Of a stretch of DNA of 64,000 nt, positions 52,079 to 62,269 are shown in pieces. Each line of letters starts with the position of its first letter. Position 1 is the first letter of the stretch. This DNA is from F22 sp963668535 (GTDB lineage Bacteria > Bacteroidota > Bacteroidia > Bacteroidales > Bacteroidaceae), in assembly GCA_963668535.1 (NCBI GenBank), contig OY764867.1:1178001-1242000 (forward strand), read 5' to 3'. Position numbers and translations under genes: made by a program. The notes below the pieces were generated by a model. The model did not search any database. It worked only from the letters and a program-made list of their open reading frames with translations, and was not told the origin of the DNA.

Positions 52079-54994
52079 TCAATGCGATTTTTCTTCTTTA
52101 TTTTCAAGCTCTTTAAGAAAATCACTCAAACTTTCCTCTCGGCTCAATTCAAATTTCTTGCGTAACCGATAGCGTAGAGTTTCAACACCACGTACAGAAA
52201 GATTTAATAACGGAGCTATTTCCTTGGTCAAAAGATGCATGCGGATATAGATACACATCATACGCTCATTTTGATTCAAATCTGGATAATTGACTTTCAA
52301 CTTGGTCATCATTGAATTGTGCAACATGTTAAATTCTTTCTCAACACGTTCAAGGACCTCTTGGTTTTGCATATTCACATCAATTCGATTAGCTAATTTT
52401 TCAAGACGCCCACGTAGCTCACGAATATTACCTGGACGCACCGCACTTTGCACCCGCATTAAGTCATTCCTTATTTCGTCCAGCAATTCATTTTGTTTGG
52501 CTGAGCTTAATAACAAGTTCGTGACTTCCTGTTGTTTATATGACAACTCATATTTTAGATTCTCCTTTTCTAATTCTGCAATATGCTGTTCTTGCTTTTC
52601 TTGCTTTTGTTTATATATTTCTTTTTGTTCTTGTATCTGCACCTGTGCTTCTTCCTCAGCACGTTTAAATTGTTTCTTGACGCGTTTTTGATCCAAATAG
52701 ATAAAACCTATCATTGCGCACAAACCCAACACAATATATATTACGTAGGACATTCTTTCACGCCACCAAGGAGGAAGTATTGTAAAATGAAAAGACGTTT
52801 CAGCGACCTCACCACTAACAGTTTTCGCTTGAAGGTACAAAGTATAATCATTTTCATATAAACCAGCAAACTCTTTTGTATTACGCTTCGTCCAAGGCGA
52901 CCAATTTTCTTTACTAGAAAATCGATAACGATACACCACGTCATGTCGACTTTCAATTCGGTTTACACCAAACACAAAACGCAACACATTATTGCTCCAT
53001 GAAATACGTGGTCTCGAAAAACCACTTCCCATATGATGTTTATAGACTATAGAATCACTTGTTGCAGATATAGCTAACTCGTCAACATAGACAGCCAATG
53101 CTTGTTTTCTTTGCTGCTTAGATTGCTCAACATCTAGCATTGCAAAGCCTTTATCATAAGACAGAATAAGATTTCCAGAATGAGTAGCAATTAGTTTTTC
53201 ATATCCACTGACAAAGTCCAAACTCGCATCTAGTGGGAATGCGTATTTACAGGCAGCAGATGACTTTTGTTTATTTGTACTATATGAGCTAACCACTTGA
53301 TCGGACAAAGCCCAAATAGATCCAGTACTTAGTTGATCCAAGGCTCGATAATAGGTACTACCCTCCAAACATCCTTCTAAATGCAAATCCTCATGAAACG
53401 TATCTAGATGATCATTATAATAATAAATTCCTCCTTTAGAAATAAGTCGTAAAGTATCATTTATCATCGCTATTTTAGGAATAGCGACGGTGCTCATAAT
53501 AGAATCTATTTTGTACTCTCTACGGTGACTAATGTGTTCCCAATCTCTAGAGAAACGAATATGCAATAAAATATGACTATTTACTCCCCATACAGTAGAA
53601 TCATTATAAAAGACAAGCTGATTAAAGGATCCAGAAAGAGTATTAAAATACTTATTAAGCACCCATTTCCCATTCACCTGTTTGTTCAATAATGACATAC
53701 CATGATAGTGCCCAACAAACATTTGTTTTTTTCCATGCATAGGTAAAATACAGAAACAACCTCTATGTACTGGAAGAGCTTCAACATTACTGGGTCCATG
53801 AATTTGGAGCAACCCTTTATCATGCATACAGAACAAATCACCATCAACTGCCTGCAATCCCCAGACCTGCCCATCTGTACCAGGCACCTCGTTAATCTGA
53901 GAGTCTTTGTATATATCATTTTCATCATAGTTCATATGGTATAAACCACGATTAGTTCCTAAATACAAATGATCATCTTGGTGATACGCCGTATATCCAG
54001 AGCCATAACTTTCGGGAAAAGTATATAAATTGCTGAGAGGACTAGATAACAAAATATAATCGACTCCTCTATCTAAGCCAGCCCACAAAAATCCTTGTTC
54101 ATCAAAGCTAAGTGACAGAACAGTATTATTACGTAAGCCATTAACTTCTGACACATTAGTAATTTTGTTTGTCAACATATCATAACAAAACACGCCACTC
54201 TTCACTGTGCCAATAGCTAACATTCCACGATACATCGCTGCGCTAAAAGGCCCTGTCTCACGAATCAAATGATTTAAATCCGGAAGATAAGGATGTATCT
54301 TCTGGTTGGAGTATCTGTACAAGCCATCTGATGTAAGCAATAACAGATCGTTTTTATAAGGTATAATGGTACGAATAGTATGCCCTCGAAAAGATTCTGT
54401 GCCATATACTGGAATAAAATGATGCCCAACCAACACAAATAAACCTTCTGGACACCCAATATATAAAGAGCCATCAACAAAAGTCGACGCCGTTATTTTG
54501 CCTGGTCCAGGAATAAAATCAACTGTGGACATCTCAGAAGTGATCCTAGCAACTCCATTATCTCCACACAAATAAAGCACATCACTTTCTTGATAAATAT
54601 TCCATATATTCGCCAATTGATTGGCAATATCACGATGATTTGGTAGAATATCTTTAAAGACCATTTGACCTGTAATATCAGGTTCAAAGTAGCCAGCGAC
54701 ACCTGATCCACCAACATATATCCTTTTTGAGTCAAAGTCAGGTAACACAGATCGAGCAGGTGAACGATCTGGTAAAGAAAAGTGTTGCCATGAAGAACCA
54801 TCATATTGCAAAAATCCACTTTCTGCAGCTACAAAAAGCCAACCTGGTATTGTGGTAGACATTTGCCATGTGTGTGTATTTTCTCCATATTTATCTTTGT
54901 CAAAATGCACAATGAAAGGTTTCCAACTGGCATAAGTCGGGACACATATAAATAATAATAACAGGCAGAGTATAGATAGGTTTTTGTTTTTCAT
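52079..54994 (-). CDS. Membrane regulator with beta-propeller sensor, Y_Y_Y domain and LuxR-type HTH
   Basis: This 971-residue inner-membrane regulator probably senses a glucan fragment and activates the adjacent locus. A signal peptide (LSILCLLLLFICVPTYAS) is followed by about 650 residues of two-component-regulator propeller repeats (GFLQYDGSSWQHFSLPDRSP, GFLWAGLDRGVDYI). A Y_Y_Y domain comes next (RYRFSSKENWSPWTKRNT), then a transmembrane helix (MSYVIYIVLGLCAMIGFIYL, about 745-765), a long coiled coil, and a C-terminal LuxR-type HTH (LLTKEIAPLLNLSVRGVETL). It has no histidine kinase or receiver, unlike classical hybrid regulators. It is encoded immediately upstream of susC on the same strand. 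Confidence 0.9.
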   Translation of the reverse strand: MKNKNLSILCLLLLFICVPTYASWKPFIVHFDKDKYGENTHTWQMSTTIPGWLFVAAESGFLQYDGSSWQHFSLPDRSPARSVLPDFDSKRIYVGGSGVAGYFEPDITGQMVFKDILPNHRDIANQLANIWNIYQESDVLYLCGDNGVARITSEMSTVDFIPGPGKITASTFVDGSLYIGCPEGLFVLVGHHFIPVYGTESFRGHTIRTIIPYKNDLLLLTSDGLYRYSNQKIHPYLPDLNHLIRETGPFSAAMYRGMLAIGTVKSGVFCYDMLTNKITNVSEVNGLRNNTVLSLSFDEQGFLWAGLDRGVDYILLSSPLSNLYTFPESYGSGYTAYHQDDHLYLGTNRGLYHMNYDENDIYKDSQINEVPGTDGQVWGLQAVDGDLFCMHDKGLLQIHGPSNVEALPVHRGCFCILPMHGKKQMFVGHYHGMSLLNKQVNGKWVLNKYFNTLSGSFNQLVFYNDSTVWGVNSHILLHIRFSRDWEHISHRREYKIDSIMSTVAIPKIAMINDTLRLISKGGIYYYNDHLDTFHEDLHLEGCLEGSTYYRALDQLSTGSIWALSDQVVSSYSTNKQKSSAACKYAFPLDASLDFVSGYEKLIATHSGNLILSYDKGFAMLDVEQSKQQRKQALAVYVDELAISATSDSIVYKHHMGSGFSRPRISWSNNVLRFVFGVNRIESRHDVVYRYRFSSKENWSPWTKRNTKEFAGLYENDYTLYLQAKTVSGEVAETSFHFTILPPWWRERMSYVIYIVLGLCAMIGFIYLDQKRVKKQFKRAEEEAQVQIQEQKEIYKQKQEKQEQHIAELEKENLKYELSYKQQEVTNLLLSSAKQNELLDEIRNDLMRVQSAVRPGNIRELRGRLEKLANRIDVNMQNQEVLERVEKEFNMLHNSMMTKLKVNYPDLNQNERMMCIYIRMHLLTKEIAPLLNLSVRGVETLRYRLRKKFELSREESLSDFLKELENKEEKSH

Positions 54995-55032
54995 AGTTGT
55001 ATTATTTGGTCACAAGAAATAAGTTCGTGCTA

Positions 55033-55689
55033 TCACTTATCTAAATACAACAGTCCTTCAGGTCCTAGATTAAAAAGCAAATCAACAATACTAAGATTAT
55101 CCAAGAAACCATATTTTTGTTCAAACACCTGATAATAAGGACTATGCACATAATATGGAGATTGAGCACCTGGAGTGACCTTAGGATGTATACTCATTCG
55201 AAAATCCTGATTTCTCCAAGCCTCATCTACATCTTTAATGATTGGCGTAAATTCTACAGTAGGCTCAATATCCACTGGAATATCTAGAAGTGAACACATC
55301 AATTGACATAACTCCATATTATAATCGTACAACCAAGTATACTGTTTTTCATAAAAAGGCGCTAAATCATCTTGATAATACATGAAGTAAGGACTATTAT
55401 TGTACGCAGACACAAGTGCATTCCAATGTAGATGACACCATTTGCCATGTTCACTTATCTGAATATCCTTCATGCAGTGTTGATTAGCTGCTGGCTTCAC
55501 AATAGGAATCGTTAAGGTCAAAGGACCTTGCGGTGATGCAATCACACATCTGTTACGATAACTTTGTTTGATATAGTTATCACATCCCTCTATATAAGCC
55601 ACTTTGCTTCTAGAAAGCAACCGATATGTATTGATAGGAGCTAAGTAAGCACTCCCAAGTAATATATTTTCTAATTGCTGTGTTATCAT
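55033..55689 (-). CDS. WbqC-like family protein
   Basis: This 218-residue cytosolic protein has the pattern LLGSAYLAPINTYRLLSRSK, SYRNRCVIASPQGPLTLTIP and KWCHLHWNALVSAYNNSPYF, which matches the WbqC-like family found in O-antigen clusters and elsewhere. The reaction is not established; a role in sugar-nucleotide or glycan modification has been suggested for the family. Its start overlaps the end of the short signal-peptidase paralogue gene by four bases, so the two are translationally coupled. Confidence 0.85.
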   Translation of the reverse strand: MITQQLENILLGSAYLAPINTYRLLSRSKVAYIEGCDNYIKQSYRNRCVIASPQGPLTLTIPIVKPAANQHCMKDIQISEHGKWCHLHWNALVSAYNNSPYFMYYQDDLAPFYEKQYTWLYDYNMELCQLMCSLLDIPVDIEPTVEFTPIIKDVDEAWRNQDFRMSIHPKVTPGAQSPYYVHSPYYQVFEQKYGFLDNLSIVDLLFNLGPEGLLYLDK

Positions 55690-56591
55690 TGAACTGATTT
55701 AAGACAACGGTTAAACTGAAATTCATTATGTGGATCTACAGAATACAATATTGTAGACACTTGACCGATTAAATAACTGGCAGGCACTAGTCCAAAATAA
55801 CGAGAATCATTTAAATTGACACTATTATCTGTAGAGAACCAATAATAATCTTGATTAAAACGTACTTGAGGTACATATGTATTATTTACATACAAAGAAT
55901 CATGTTTAATGGCTACATTTCTTTTCTCATGCCGCAGTAAAGTGTTATATAATAGTATGATATTATGTGACGTAACTTGTATTGGCTTTCCTTGGGATGG
56001 AATTATAAGTGGGAATACACTATCATTACGTACTTGTTTATTCAATGCAATCAACCAAGAAAGGTCATCCACAGACTGACTCAAGATATAATATTCGTAA
56101 CGACTAAATGCACGGAAATGAAACAAACTATCTTGACGACGTAATCCAGTATTTAATATGCCTTGCGCACTCATCAAACTATCTAGTCGTTTTTCATACT
56201 CATGAGGATACTGATATAAATACTTTTTATCTGGATTATGCCGTGTATAACAACTGCGGTATAGGCTATCTAAAAATAAAGTATCACCTGGACAACCGAT
56301 ACATCGGCCTATAAAAGTTTGCTCCTCAATATGTTTACGTGGATTGTTGAAAACAGCAATATCCCCTTGATGTACGGGGGAATATCCCCATCTGTGATAA
56401 CCTAATGAAGCAACAAAAGGTGTGCGATATCCATAAGCCCATTTATTGACTAAAAGTCTATCTCCTTGCGTACAAGCAGGCGACATACCTGCATCAGGTA
56501 TGCTCACAATAGTAAAGACACATTGACGAAATAGCAACACCACACAGGCGGCTACAATCAAGTTCTTTATCCATTGTAGTACACTTCTCAT
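55686..56591 (-). CDS. Signal peptidase I paralogue lacking the catalytic dyad
   Basis: This 301-residue S26-family protein has one N-terminal transmembrane helix (NLIVAACVVLLFRQCVFTIV) and the conserved signal-peptidase boxes. The two catalytic positions are changed. The nucleophile box reads IPDAGMSP, so the serine of IPSxSM is G35, and the general-base box reads FIGRCIGCPGD, so the lysine of the KR pair is G95. The downstream box FSTDNSVNLNDSRYFGLV keeps the fold residues. It lies 7 bp from the intact lepB gene, in the same operon. It is probably an inactive partner or substrate-binding subunit, not a peptidase. Confidence 0.85.
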   Translation of the reverse strand: MRSVLQWIKNLIVAACVVLLFRQCVFTIVSIPDAGMSPACTQGDRLLVNKWAYGYRTPFVASLGYHRWGYSPVHQGDIAVFNNPRKHIEEQTFIGRCIGCPGDTLFLDSLYRSCYTRHNPDKKYLYQYPHEYEKRLDSLMSAQGILNTGLRRQDSLFHFRAFSRYEYYILSQSVDDLSWLIALNKQVRNDSVFPLIIPSQGKPIQVTSHNIILLYNTLLRHEKRNVAIKHDSLYVNNTYVPQVRFNQDYYWFSTDNSVNLNDSRYFGLVPASYLIGQVSTILYSVDPHNEFQFNRCLKSVQ

Positions 56592-56598
56592 GAACTAT

Positions 56599-58101
56599 TT
56601 AGCTATTACTTACCCATTTAAACAGACGATCCCAACGCACCTTACCAGTATCTTTGTCAATAGACAACCACACTAGAATCGGTTTACCGACAATATGATC
56701 TTCTGGCACAAACCCCCAATAACGAGAGTCGGCAGAATTGTCACGATTATCTCCCATCATCCAATAATAATTCATTGTAAACGTATACGTTGTAGCCAAC
56801 TGCCCATCGACATAAAACTGCCCATCTTTTTCTGACAGTTGATGTCCTTCATACGCCTCTATACACCGCCCATAAATTGCAGCATTTTTGTAATTAAGCG
56901 CGATAGCACTTCCTGCCTTTGGCATATAAATAGGTCCATAGTTATCGCGAGTCCAATGTGTATCATAATTAAGTGGATACACATCTCCACCATATACATC
57001 TGGCTCTTGTACAATACGATATGTCAATCGATGATTCTGCTCAAGGACTTTTCTCATCTTTTTAGTCAATGGAAAGTGGTATACAGGGGCTAATAAGCCA
57101 TTTTCACTCTTTTTGTTCAACCCCAACTGCTCCATAAATTGTTGCATATTACCTTGATTGGTGTCAATATGCATACGATCTTCCTTACTGATACCTAAAT
57201 TGGTCAACATCGCTTCTGGAATAGCCATGCCTTGCGTCTGAACAAAATAATTATGCTGCACATTGGGTGCATCTGCAGATAAAGTACCATCAATATATAG
57301 TAGTCCTTCCTTAATGGTTAAAGTATCTCCAGGAATTGCAACACAACGTTTTACATAATTTTCACGACGATCAACTGGATGTACCACCAATTTTCCATAC
57401 GCTTCTGGGGATTGTTTAATCAGTTTCATACCCTCATGGTAAGCCTTCTTATACAAAGCTGCTTGTTGTGCTTCAGTAAGACTATCTATATCAATGCCTT
57501 TAGCGACCCTTTCTAGTCCTCCATAATAAGCTATACTATAAATATCAGAAGCTGGATAGTTACTAGCCACTGTATCTCCAGCAGGGAAATTAAACACAAC
57601 AATATTGCCTCTTTTTACATGCCCGATACCAGGGGCACGTTCATAATCCCATTTAGGCCAAGAGAGATAAGATTTTCCTCCCCAAGGCAATGTATTTTGT
57701 ACAAACGGAAGATGCAAAGGCGTCATAGGCTTACGAGGGCCATAACTGACTTTACTAACATACAAATAATCCCCTACCAATAAAGTCTTCTCAAGAGAAG
57801 AAGAAGGTATTTGATAGTTTTGAAAAACATAGGTATTGACAAAATAGAGCGCAATCATCGCAAACAATAAAGCATCAACCCACCCCATAATACCTCTGAG
57901 AAAAGGATTTTTTATTTGTTTCCAATAGGCCCAATTGATTTTACGTGTAATGTATAAATCAAAAATCAATGGTGTTAAAAACAAACCACGCCAACTGCCT
58001 ACCCAAAGTAGGAATAATAGATATAAAATAATCACGACACCAAAACGCACCCAAGAAGGTTTCTTAGGCGTTTGCTCGTTTTTGTCAGCTCCATGCATCA
58101 T
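56599..58101 (-). CDS. lepB: Signal peptidase I
   Basis: This inner-membrane signal peptidase cleaves Sec and Tat signal peptides. Membrane segments lie at about residues 18-46 and 70-90. Nucleophile S102 is in QIPSSSLEKTLLVGD, and general base K251 is in NYVKRCVAIPGDTLTI. The C-terminal box MMGDNRDNSADSRYWGFV is intact. At 500 residues it is long, with large periplasmic insertions between the catalytic boxes (about 120-250 and 270-430), as in other Bacteroidota. It precedes the inactive-looking paralogue and follows dapB on the same strand, with 43 bp between. Confidence 0.94.
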   Translation of the reverse strand: MMHGADKNEQTPKKPSWVRFGVVIILYLLFLLWVGSWRGLFLTPLIFDLYITRKINWAYWKQIKNPFLRGIMGWVDALLFAMIALYFVNTYVFQNYQIPSSSLEKTLLVGDYLYVSKVSYGPRKPMTPLHLPFVQNTLPWGGKSYLSWPKWDYERAPGIGHVKRGNIVVFNFPAGDTVASNYPASDIYSIAYYGGLERVAKGIDIDSLTEAQQAALYKKAYHEGMKLIKQSPEAYGKLVVHPVDRRENYVKRCVAIPGDTLTIKEGLLYIDGTLSADAPNVQHNYFVQTQGMAIPEAMLTNLGISKEDRMHIDTNQGNMQQFMEQLGLNKKSENGLLAPVYHFPLTKKMRKVLEQNHRLTYRIVQEPDVYGGDVYPLNYDTHWTRDNYGPIYMPKAGSAIALNYKNAAIYGRCIEAYEGHQLSEKDGQFYVDGQLATTYTFTMNYYWMMGDNRDNSADSRYWGFVPEDHIVGKPILVWLSIDKDTGKVRWDRLFKWVSNS

Positions 58102-58144
58102 AATTCTGTGTATTAACTTATTTAGTCACCAATAGAAAAATCTA

Positions 58145-58900
58145 TTAGTCATTCAAAAACGGAAAAAGATTGCCCATTCCCAAAAAACCAATATGCTTAT
58201 GTGTATATTCAGCAGCCAACACTGCTCCCAAAGCAAAACCACCACGATTTTTAGCATCGTGAGTGATACGAATAATATCTGATGAAGAAGTATATTCTAA
58301 TGTGTGAATGCCAAAGACTTCACCTTCACGAATAGCCTCTATTCCCAATTTATCAACAGGAATTTCTGCCTCACCTTCTGGGTGACTCTCTGTTGCCTGA
58401 AGACACCATCCATCTTTTCGATCAAGCTTATCAACAGCCTCTTGCGCCAAAGTTATAGCTGTACCACTTGGCGCATCTAACTTGTGTACATGATGAGTTT
58501 CTTCCATTTTTACTTCATAATCAGTAAACTGATTCATGATACCTGCAAGATACTTATTCACAGCACGAAAAATAGAAACTCCTAAACTAAAATTGGACGC
58601 CCAAAATAGCGTTTTCTTTTGACTGTCACACAACTTGAGCATTTCTTCGCGATGTTGATCTATCCATCCGGTACTACCAGACACCACTTTCACACAAACA
58701 TCCATACAACGCTTCACGTTGTCATAAGCAGCCATAGGATTAGTAAACTCAATGGCTACATCTGCTTGACGAAATTCTGGAGAATTAAAATCTTGAGTAT
58801 TATCTTGATCGATAATGGCTACAATCTGATGACCACGACCGAGAGCGATTCTTTCAATCTCTTTGCCCATCTTTCCGTATCCAATTAATGCTATCTTCAT
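58145..58900 (-). CDS. dapB: 4-hydroxy-tetrahydrodipicolinate reductase
   Basis: DapB reduces hydroxy-tetrahydrodipicolinate with NAD(P)H in lysine and diaminopimelate synthesis. The Rossmann motif is GYGKMGKEIERIA at the N-terminus, and the catalytic block reads EETHHVHKLDAPSGTAI, with the His-His and Lys residues expected for the family. The length from the start at 58900 is 251 residues. A longer frame to 58939 adds 13 residues ahead of the dinucleotide-binding strand and is rejected. It heads a minus-strand run with lepB, its paralogue and the WbqC-like gene. Confidence 0.94.
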   Translation of the reverse strand: MKIALIGYGKMGKEIERIALGRGHQIVAIIDQDNTQDFNSPEFRQADVAIEFTNPMAAYDNVKRCMDVCVKVVSGSTGWIDQHREEMLKLCDSQKKTLFWASNFSLGVSIFRAVNKYLAGIMNQFTDYEVKMEETHHVHKLDAPSGTAITLAQEAVDKLDRKDGWCLQATESHPEGEAEIPVDKLGIEAIREGEVFGIHTLEYTSSSDIIRITHDAKNRGGFALGAVLAAEYTHKHIGFLGMGNLFPFLND

Positions 58901-59004
58901 ATTTTTACGATTAAATTTTTTGCAGTTTATTACCTGCAAATATAGTAAAAACGAAACAAACTTTGTATGTTTGTAAAGCGAATCTCACTTATAATCGAAA
59001 GAAC

Positions 59005-60294
59005 ATGGAAAAATTATTGCAATATCTATGGTTACATCGCATTCTTCCCCTTGGTACACTCTATAGTACTGATGGTGAGGAGGTAGAAATTATTGACCCT
59101 GGTGTACTTAATCGTGATGCAGGTCCCGACTTTTTTAATGCGAAAATCAAAATAAATGGGATCTTATGGGTAGGACAAGTTGAAATCCACACACACTCTT
59201 CCTTGTGGACAACACATGGACACAACAAAGACATCAATTATGATTCGGTCATATTACACGTAGCCAACCATATTGACTGTCCTTTAACCAGAACGAATGG
59301 GGAAAGAATTCCTCAATTACATCTCCCCTGTACCGAACAAATGATTAAACAATATCGCTCCCTATGCAAGGGAATACATTCACCTAGATGCGCAGCTATC
59401 CTTCCTACAATCAATAAAATTGAAAAAACAAGCTGGCTTAATAGGCTACAAATAGAGCGGTTGCAAATGAGAACAACGCAAATACATGAAAGACTAGCTC
59501 TCTTCAGTGGTGACTGGTCAGCCTGCACTTTCATTACTATTGCTAGATCCTTTGGCTTTGGATTAAATGGAGATGCGTTTGAACAATGGGCTCGTATGCT
59601 CAACTTAAATGCCGTCAATAAACACATAAATGATCCACTTCAAGTTGAAAGTATTTTTTTGGGACAAGCTGGATTATTAGAAGAAGATATTAAAGACGAT
59701 GATTACTACCAGAAACTTCAAAAAGAGTATGCCTATCTTGCCCACAAGTTTAAACTAAAAAATTTAAACCCTAACCGCTGGAAACTCATGCGGATTCGTC
59801 CCTACAACTTCCCTCCATTGCGCATTGCACAACTAGCTCATCTCTATTGCCAACGCCATGGACTATTATCTCAAATTATTGAAGCTCCCAACATCACTGC
59901 ATACGAAAAAATTCTTCAAGCTGGCTGTTCCCTGTATTGGGAGACCCACTTTACATTCGGTAAAACAGGACATCAATCTCATCCAAACAAAAGACGTCTG
60001 ACTCCACAAACCATACATCTCATATGTATCAATGCCATCGCTCCTCTCCTCTTCGCGTATGGACAACATATAGGCGATGAACTCATGTGCGAAAAAGCAC
60101 ACAACCTTTTAGAATCTTTGCCTGCCGAAAATAATTACATCATCCGAGAGTGGTCTAAAATGCATCTTGAGGCACAAAATGCAGGAGATACACAGGCACT
60201 CATTCACCTTCACAAAGAGTATTGTCTCAAAAAAAGATGTCTCTACTGTCGGTTTGGATATTTCTACCTGAAAGGACATACGGAAAATTACTAA
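59005..60294 (+). CDS. DUF2851 family protein
   Basis: This soluble 429-residue protein belongs to a Bacteroidota family of unknown function. Its N-terminal block MEKLLQYLWLHRILPLGTLY and the strongly conserved GPDFFNAKIKINGILWVGQV with EIHTHSSLW mark DUF2851. The acidic and histidine residues of that block (GPDFFNA, VEIH) suggest a nuclease-like or metal-binding core, which is only an inference. The C-terminus ends with a cysteine cluster CLKKRCLYCRFG that could bind a metal. The start at 59005 was taken because the family begins at MEKLLQYLW. Confidence 0.85.
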   Translation: MEKLLQYLWLHRILPLGTLYSTDGEEVEIIDPGVLNRDAGPDFFNAKIKINGILWVGQVEIHTHSSLWTTHGHNKDINYDSVILHVANHIDCPLTRTNGERIPQLHLPCTEQMIKQYRSLCKGIHSPRCAAILPTINKIEKTSWLNRLQIERLQMRTTQIHERLALFSGDWSACTFITIARSFGFGLNGDAFEQWARMLNLNAVNKHINDPLQVESIFLGQAGLLEEDIKDDDYYQKLQKEYAYLAHKFKLKNLNPNRWKLMRIRPYNFPPLRIAQLAHLYCQRHGLLSQIIEAPNITAYEKILQAGCSLYWETHFTFGKTGHQSHPNKRRLTPQTIHLICINAIAPLLFAYGQHIGDELMCEKAHNLLESLPAENNYIIREWSKMHLEAQNAGDTQALIHLHKEYCLKKRCLYCRFGYFYLKGHTENY

Positions 60295-60334
60295 AACATG
60301 CGGTGTTATTCGTGGAAAGATGTATTTTTGTAGC

Positions 60335-62233
60335 ATGAATAAAATTCGTTATACACATATACTTGCGACTATTTTTGCAGCATGCCTTTTGTATGCTTGT
60401 GCTAATGTAGGCCGACCTAATGGAGGTCCCATTGATGAAGCTCCACCACGATTCTTATCAAGTACACCAACCTATGGGAGTACTCATGCAGATAAGGATC
60501 GCATCGTACTATACTTTGACGAAAACATTAAAGTGGAAAACGTCGCACAAAATGTGGTTATCTCTCCCCCACAAATAAAGGCTCCTGAAATAAAGGGTTC
60601 TGGAAAAAAAGTACGAATTAATCTTCGAGACACGTTACGTCCCAATACAACATATACTGTAGATTTTGCCGATGCTATTGTTGATAACAATGAAGGCAAT
60701 CCACTAGGAAATTTCACCTACACTTTTTCTACTGGCAATAAAATTGACACCATGGAAGTAGCAGGGTATGTACTCGAAGCTAAAAACTTGGAACCGATAA
60801 AAGGAATGCTTGTGGGGTTACAAAGCAATTTAAATGACACAGCATTTACAAAAACACCTTTTATACGTGTAGGGCGTACAGACAGCCGTGGACATTTCAA
60901 TATCCGTGGGATTGCACCAGGCACATATCACATCTTTGGTCTTGAAGATGGAGACCAAAACTATTTATTTTCACAAAAAACAGAAAAGATTGCTTTTGAA
61001 GATTCACTAATCATACCAAGCAGCAAACCTGACACCTTCCAAGATACCATTTGGAAAGACACCGTGACAATAGATACAATTGTCACTAGAGCGTACACAC
61101 ACTATTATCCAGACAATATCGTCTTACGCGCTTTCAAAGAAATTGATCCTTATCAATATCTCAAAAAATATAGTCGAGAAGTACCCAATAAACTAACAAT
61201 GGTATTCTCAGCTCCTAATGACACCTTGCCTTATCTACGAGGGCTTAATTTTGATGCCAACAAAGCGTTTACGATTGAGAAAACACCTCAATTGGACTCA
61301 TTAATATATTGGGTAAACGATACTATTTTGGCGCAAAAAGACACACTACTTGTAGAAGCACATTACATGTCAACAGATTCTTTAAAGAAATTGTCTCCTA
61401 CAATAGACACATTAGCTTTTGCAATCAAAAATAGCTATAAGCGCAAAATGGAACAAAAGCGTAAAGAAGAAGCAAAAGAACAAAAACGACGAGAAAAAGA
61501 GGGTACAGATACCATTCCTCCTAAATCTCCTGTACTTCAAATGAAGATGGAAGGCGGTTCATCTATGGATGTTTATGGCGCTTTAAAATTTAAATTTGAA
61601 GAGCCTGTTGCCACATTCGACACTATAGGCATTAAGTTAATGCAAAAAGTAGATAGCGTATGGAAAGAAGTACCTCATACAATTCACACAGATGAATTCC
61701 ATCCAATGGAATATACTTTATTCACCCAATGGGCACCTGGCGGGAACTACAAATTAATGGTGGACACTTTGACATTTAAGGGGATATATGGTCTTAGCAA
61801 TAAAAAAGACAGCACAACCATTACTGTCAAAAAGCTAGATGAATACGGAGAAATTTATTTTAATGTTTCTGGGGAAAAATCGCCAGCCTTTGTACAATTG
61901 TTGGATGAAAAAGACAAAGTCGTTCGTCAACGTACGGTGCGCAATCACAAAGCTGACTTTTACTATCTAAAACCAGGCAAATATTCAGCACGTTTAGTTG
62001 AAGATACCAATGGCAATAACCGATGGGATACTGGTGAATATACAAGCAAAATTCAGCCAGAATGTGTATATTATTATCCTGAAATCGTTGAGATTAAAGC
62101 ACTTTGGGAACTCGAGCAAGACTGGAATATTCATGCTCGCCCATTGTTTAAGCAAAAAAACGACAATCTTAAGAAACAAAAACCTGAAAATAAGAAGAAA
62201 AAGAAAAAACAAAATAATCGGAAGAGGAGGTAG
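60335..62233 (+). CDS. Bacteroidota Ig-like domain lipoprotein
   Basis: This 632-residue exported lipoprotein has signal HILATIFAACLLYACANVGR with lipobox LYAC, followed by the family mark GRPNGGPIDEAPPRFLSSTP. An N-terminal Ig-like domain (Ig_5-like, about 40-125, IVLYFDENIKVENV to YTFSTGNKID) is followed by a carboxypeptidase-regulatory-like repeat (AGYVLEAKNLEPIKGMLVGL). A highly basic coiled segment (about 365-400) and a lysine-rich tail of over 20 residues end the protein. The function is unknown. These proteins occur near outer-membrane and cell-envelope genes. The next gene in the same direction is DUF3108. Confidence 0.85.
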   Translation: MNKIRYTHILATIFAACLLYACANVGRPNGGPIDEAPPRFLSSTPTYGSTHADKDRIVLYFDENIKVENVAQNVVISPPQIKAPEIKGSGKKVRINLRDTLRPNTTYTVDFADAIVDNNEGNPLGNFTYTFSTGNKIDTMEVAGYVLEAKNLEPIKGMLVGLQSNLNDTAFTKTPFIRVGRTDSRGHFNIRGIAPGTYHIFGLEDGDQNYLFSQKTEKIAFEDSLIIPSSKPDTFQDTIWKDTVTIDTIVTRAYTHYYPDNIVLRAFKEIDPYQYLKKYSREVPNKLTMVFSAPNDTLPYLRGLNFDANKAFTIEKTPQLDSLIYWVNDTILAQKDTLLVEAHYMSTDSLKKLSPTIDTLAFAIKNSYKRKMEQKRKEEAKEQKRREKEGTDTIPPKSPVLQMKMEGGSSMDVYGALKFKFEEPVATFDTIGIKLMQKVDSVWKEVPHTIHTDEFHPMEYTLFTQWAPGGNYKLMVDTLTFKGIYGLSNKKDSTTITVKKLDEYGEIYFNVSGEKSPAFVQLLDEKDKVVRQRTVRNHKADFYYLKPGKYSARLVEDTNGNNRWDTGEYTSKIQPECVYYYPEIVEIKALWELEQDWNIHARPLFKQKNDNLKKQKPENKKKKKKQNNRKRR

Positions 62234-62269
62234 TATTCACTAGCTCTTACGCACACAAAAACAAACAAT

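Noticed and set aside
58901..58939. Extended start of dapB
   Set aside because: The added 13 residues precede the nucleotide-binding strand that normally begins the protein.
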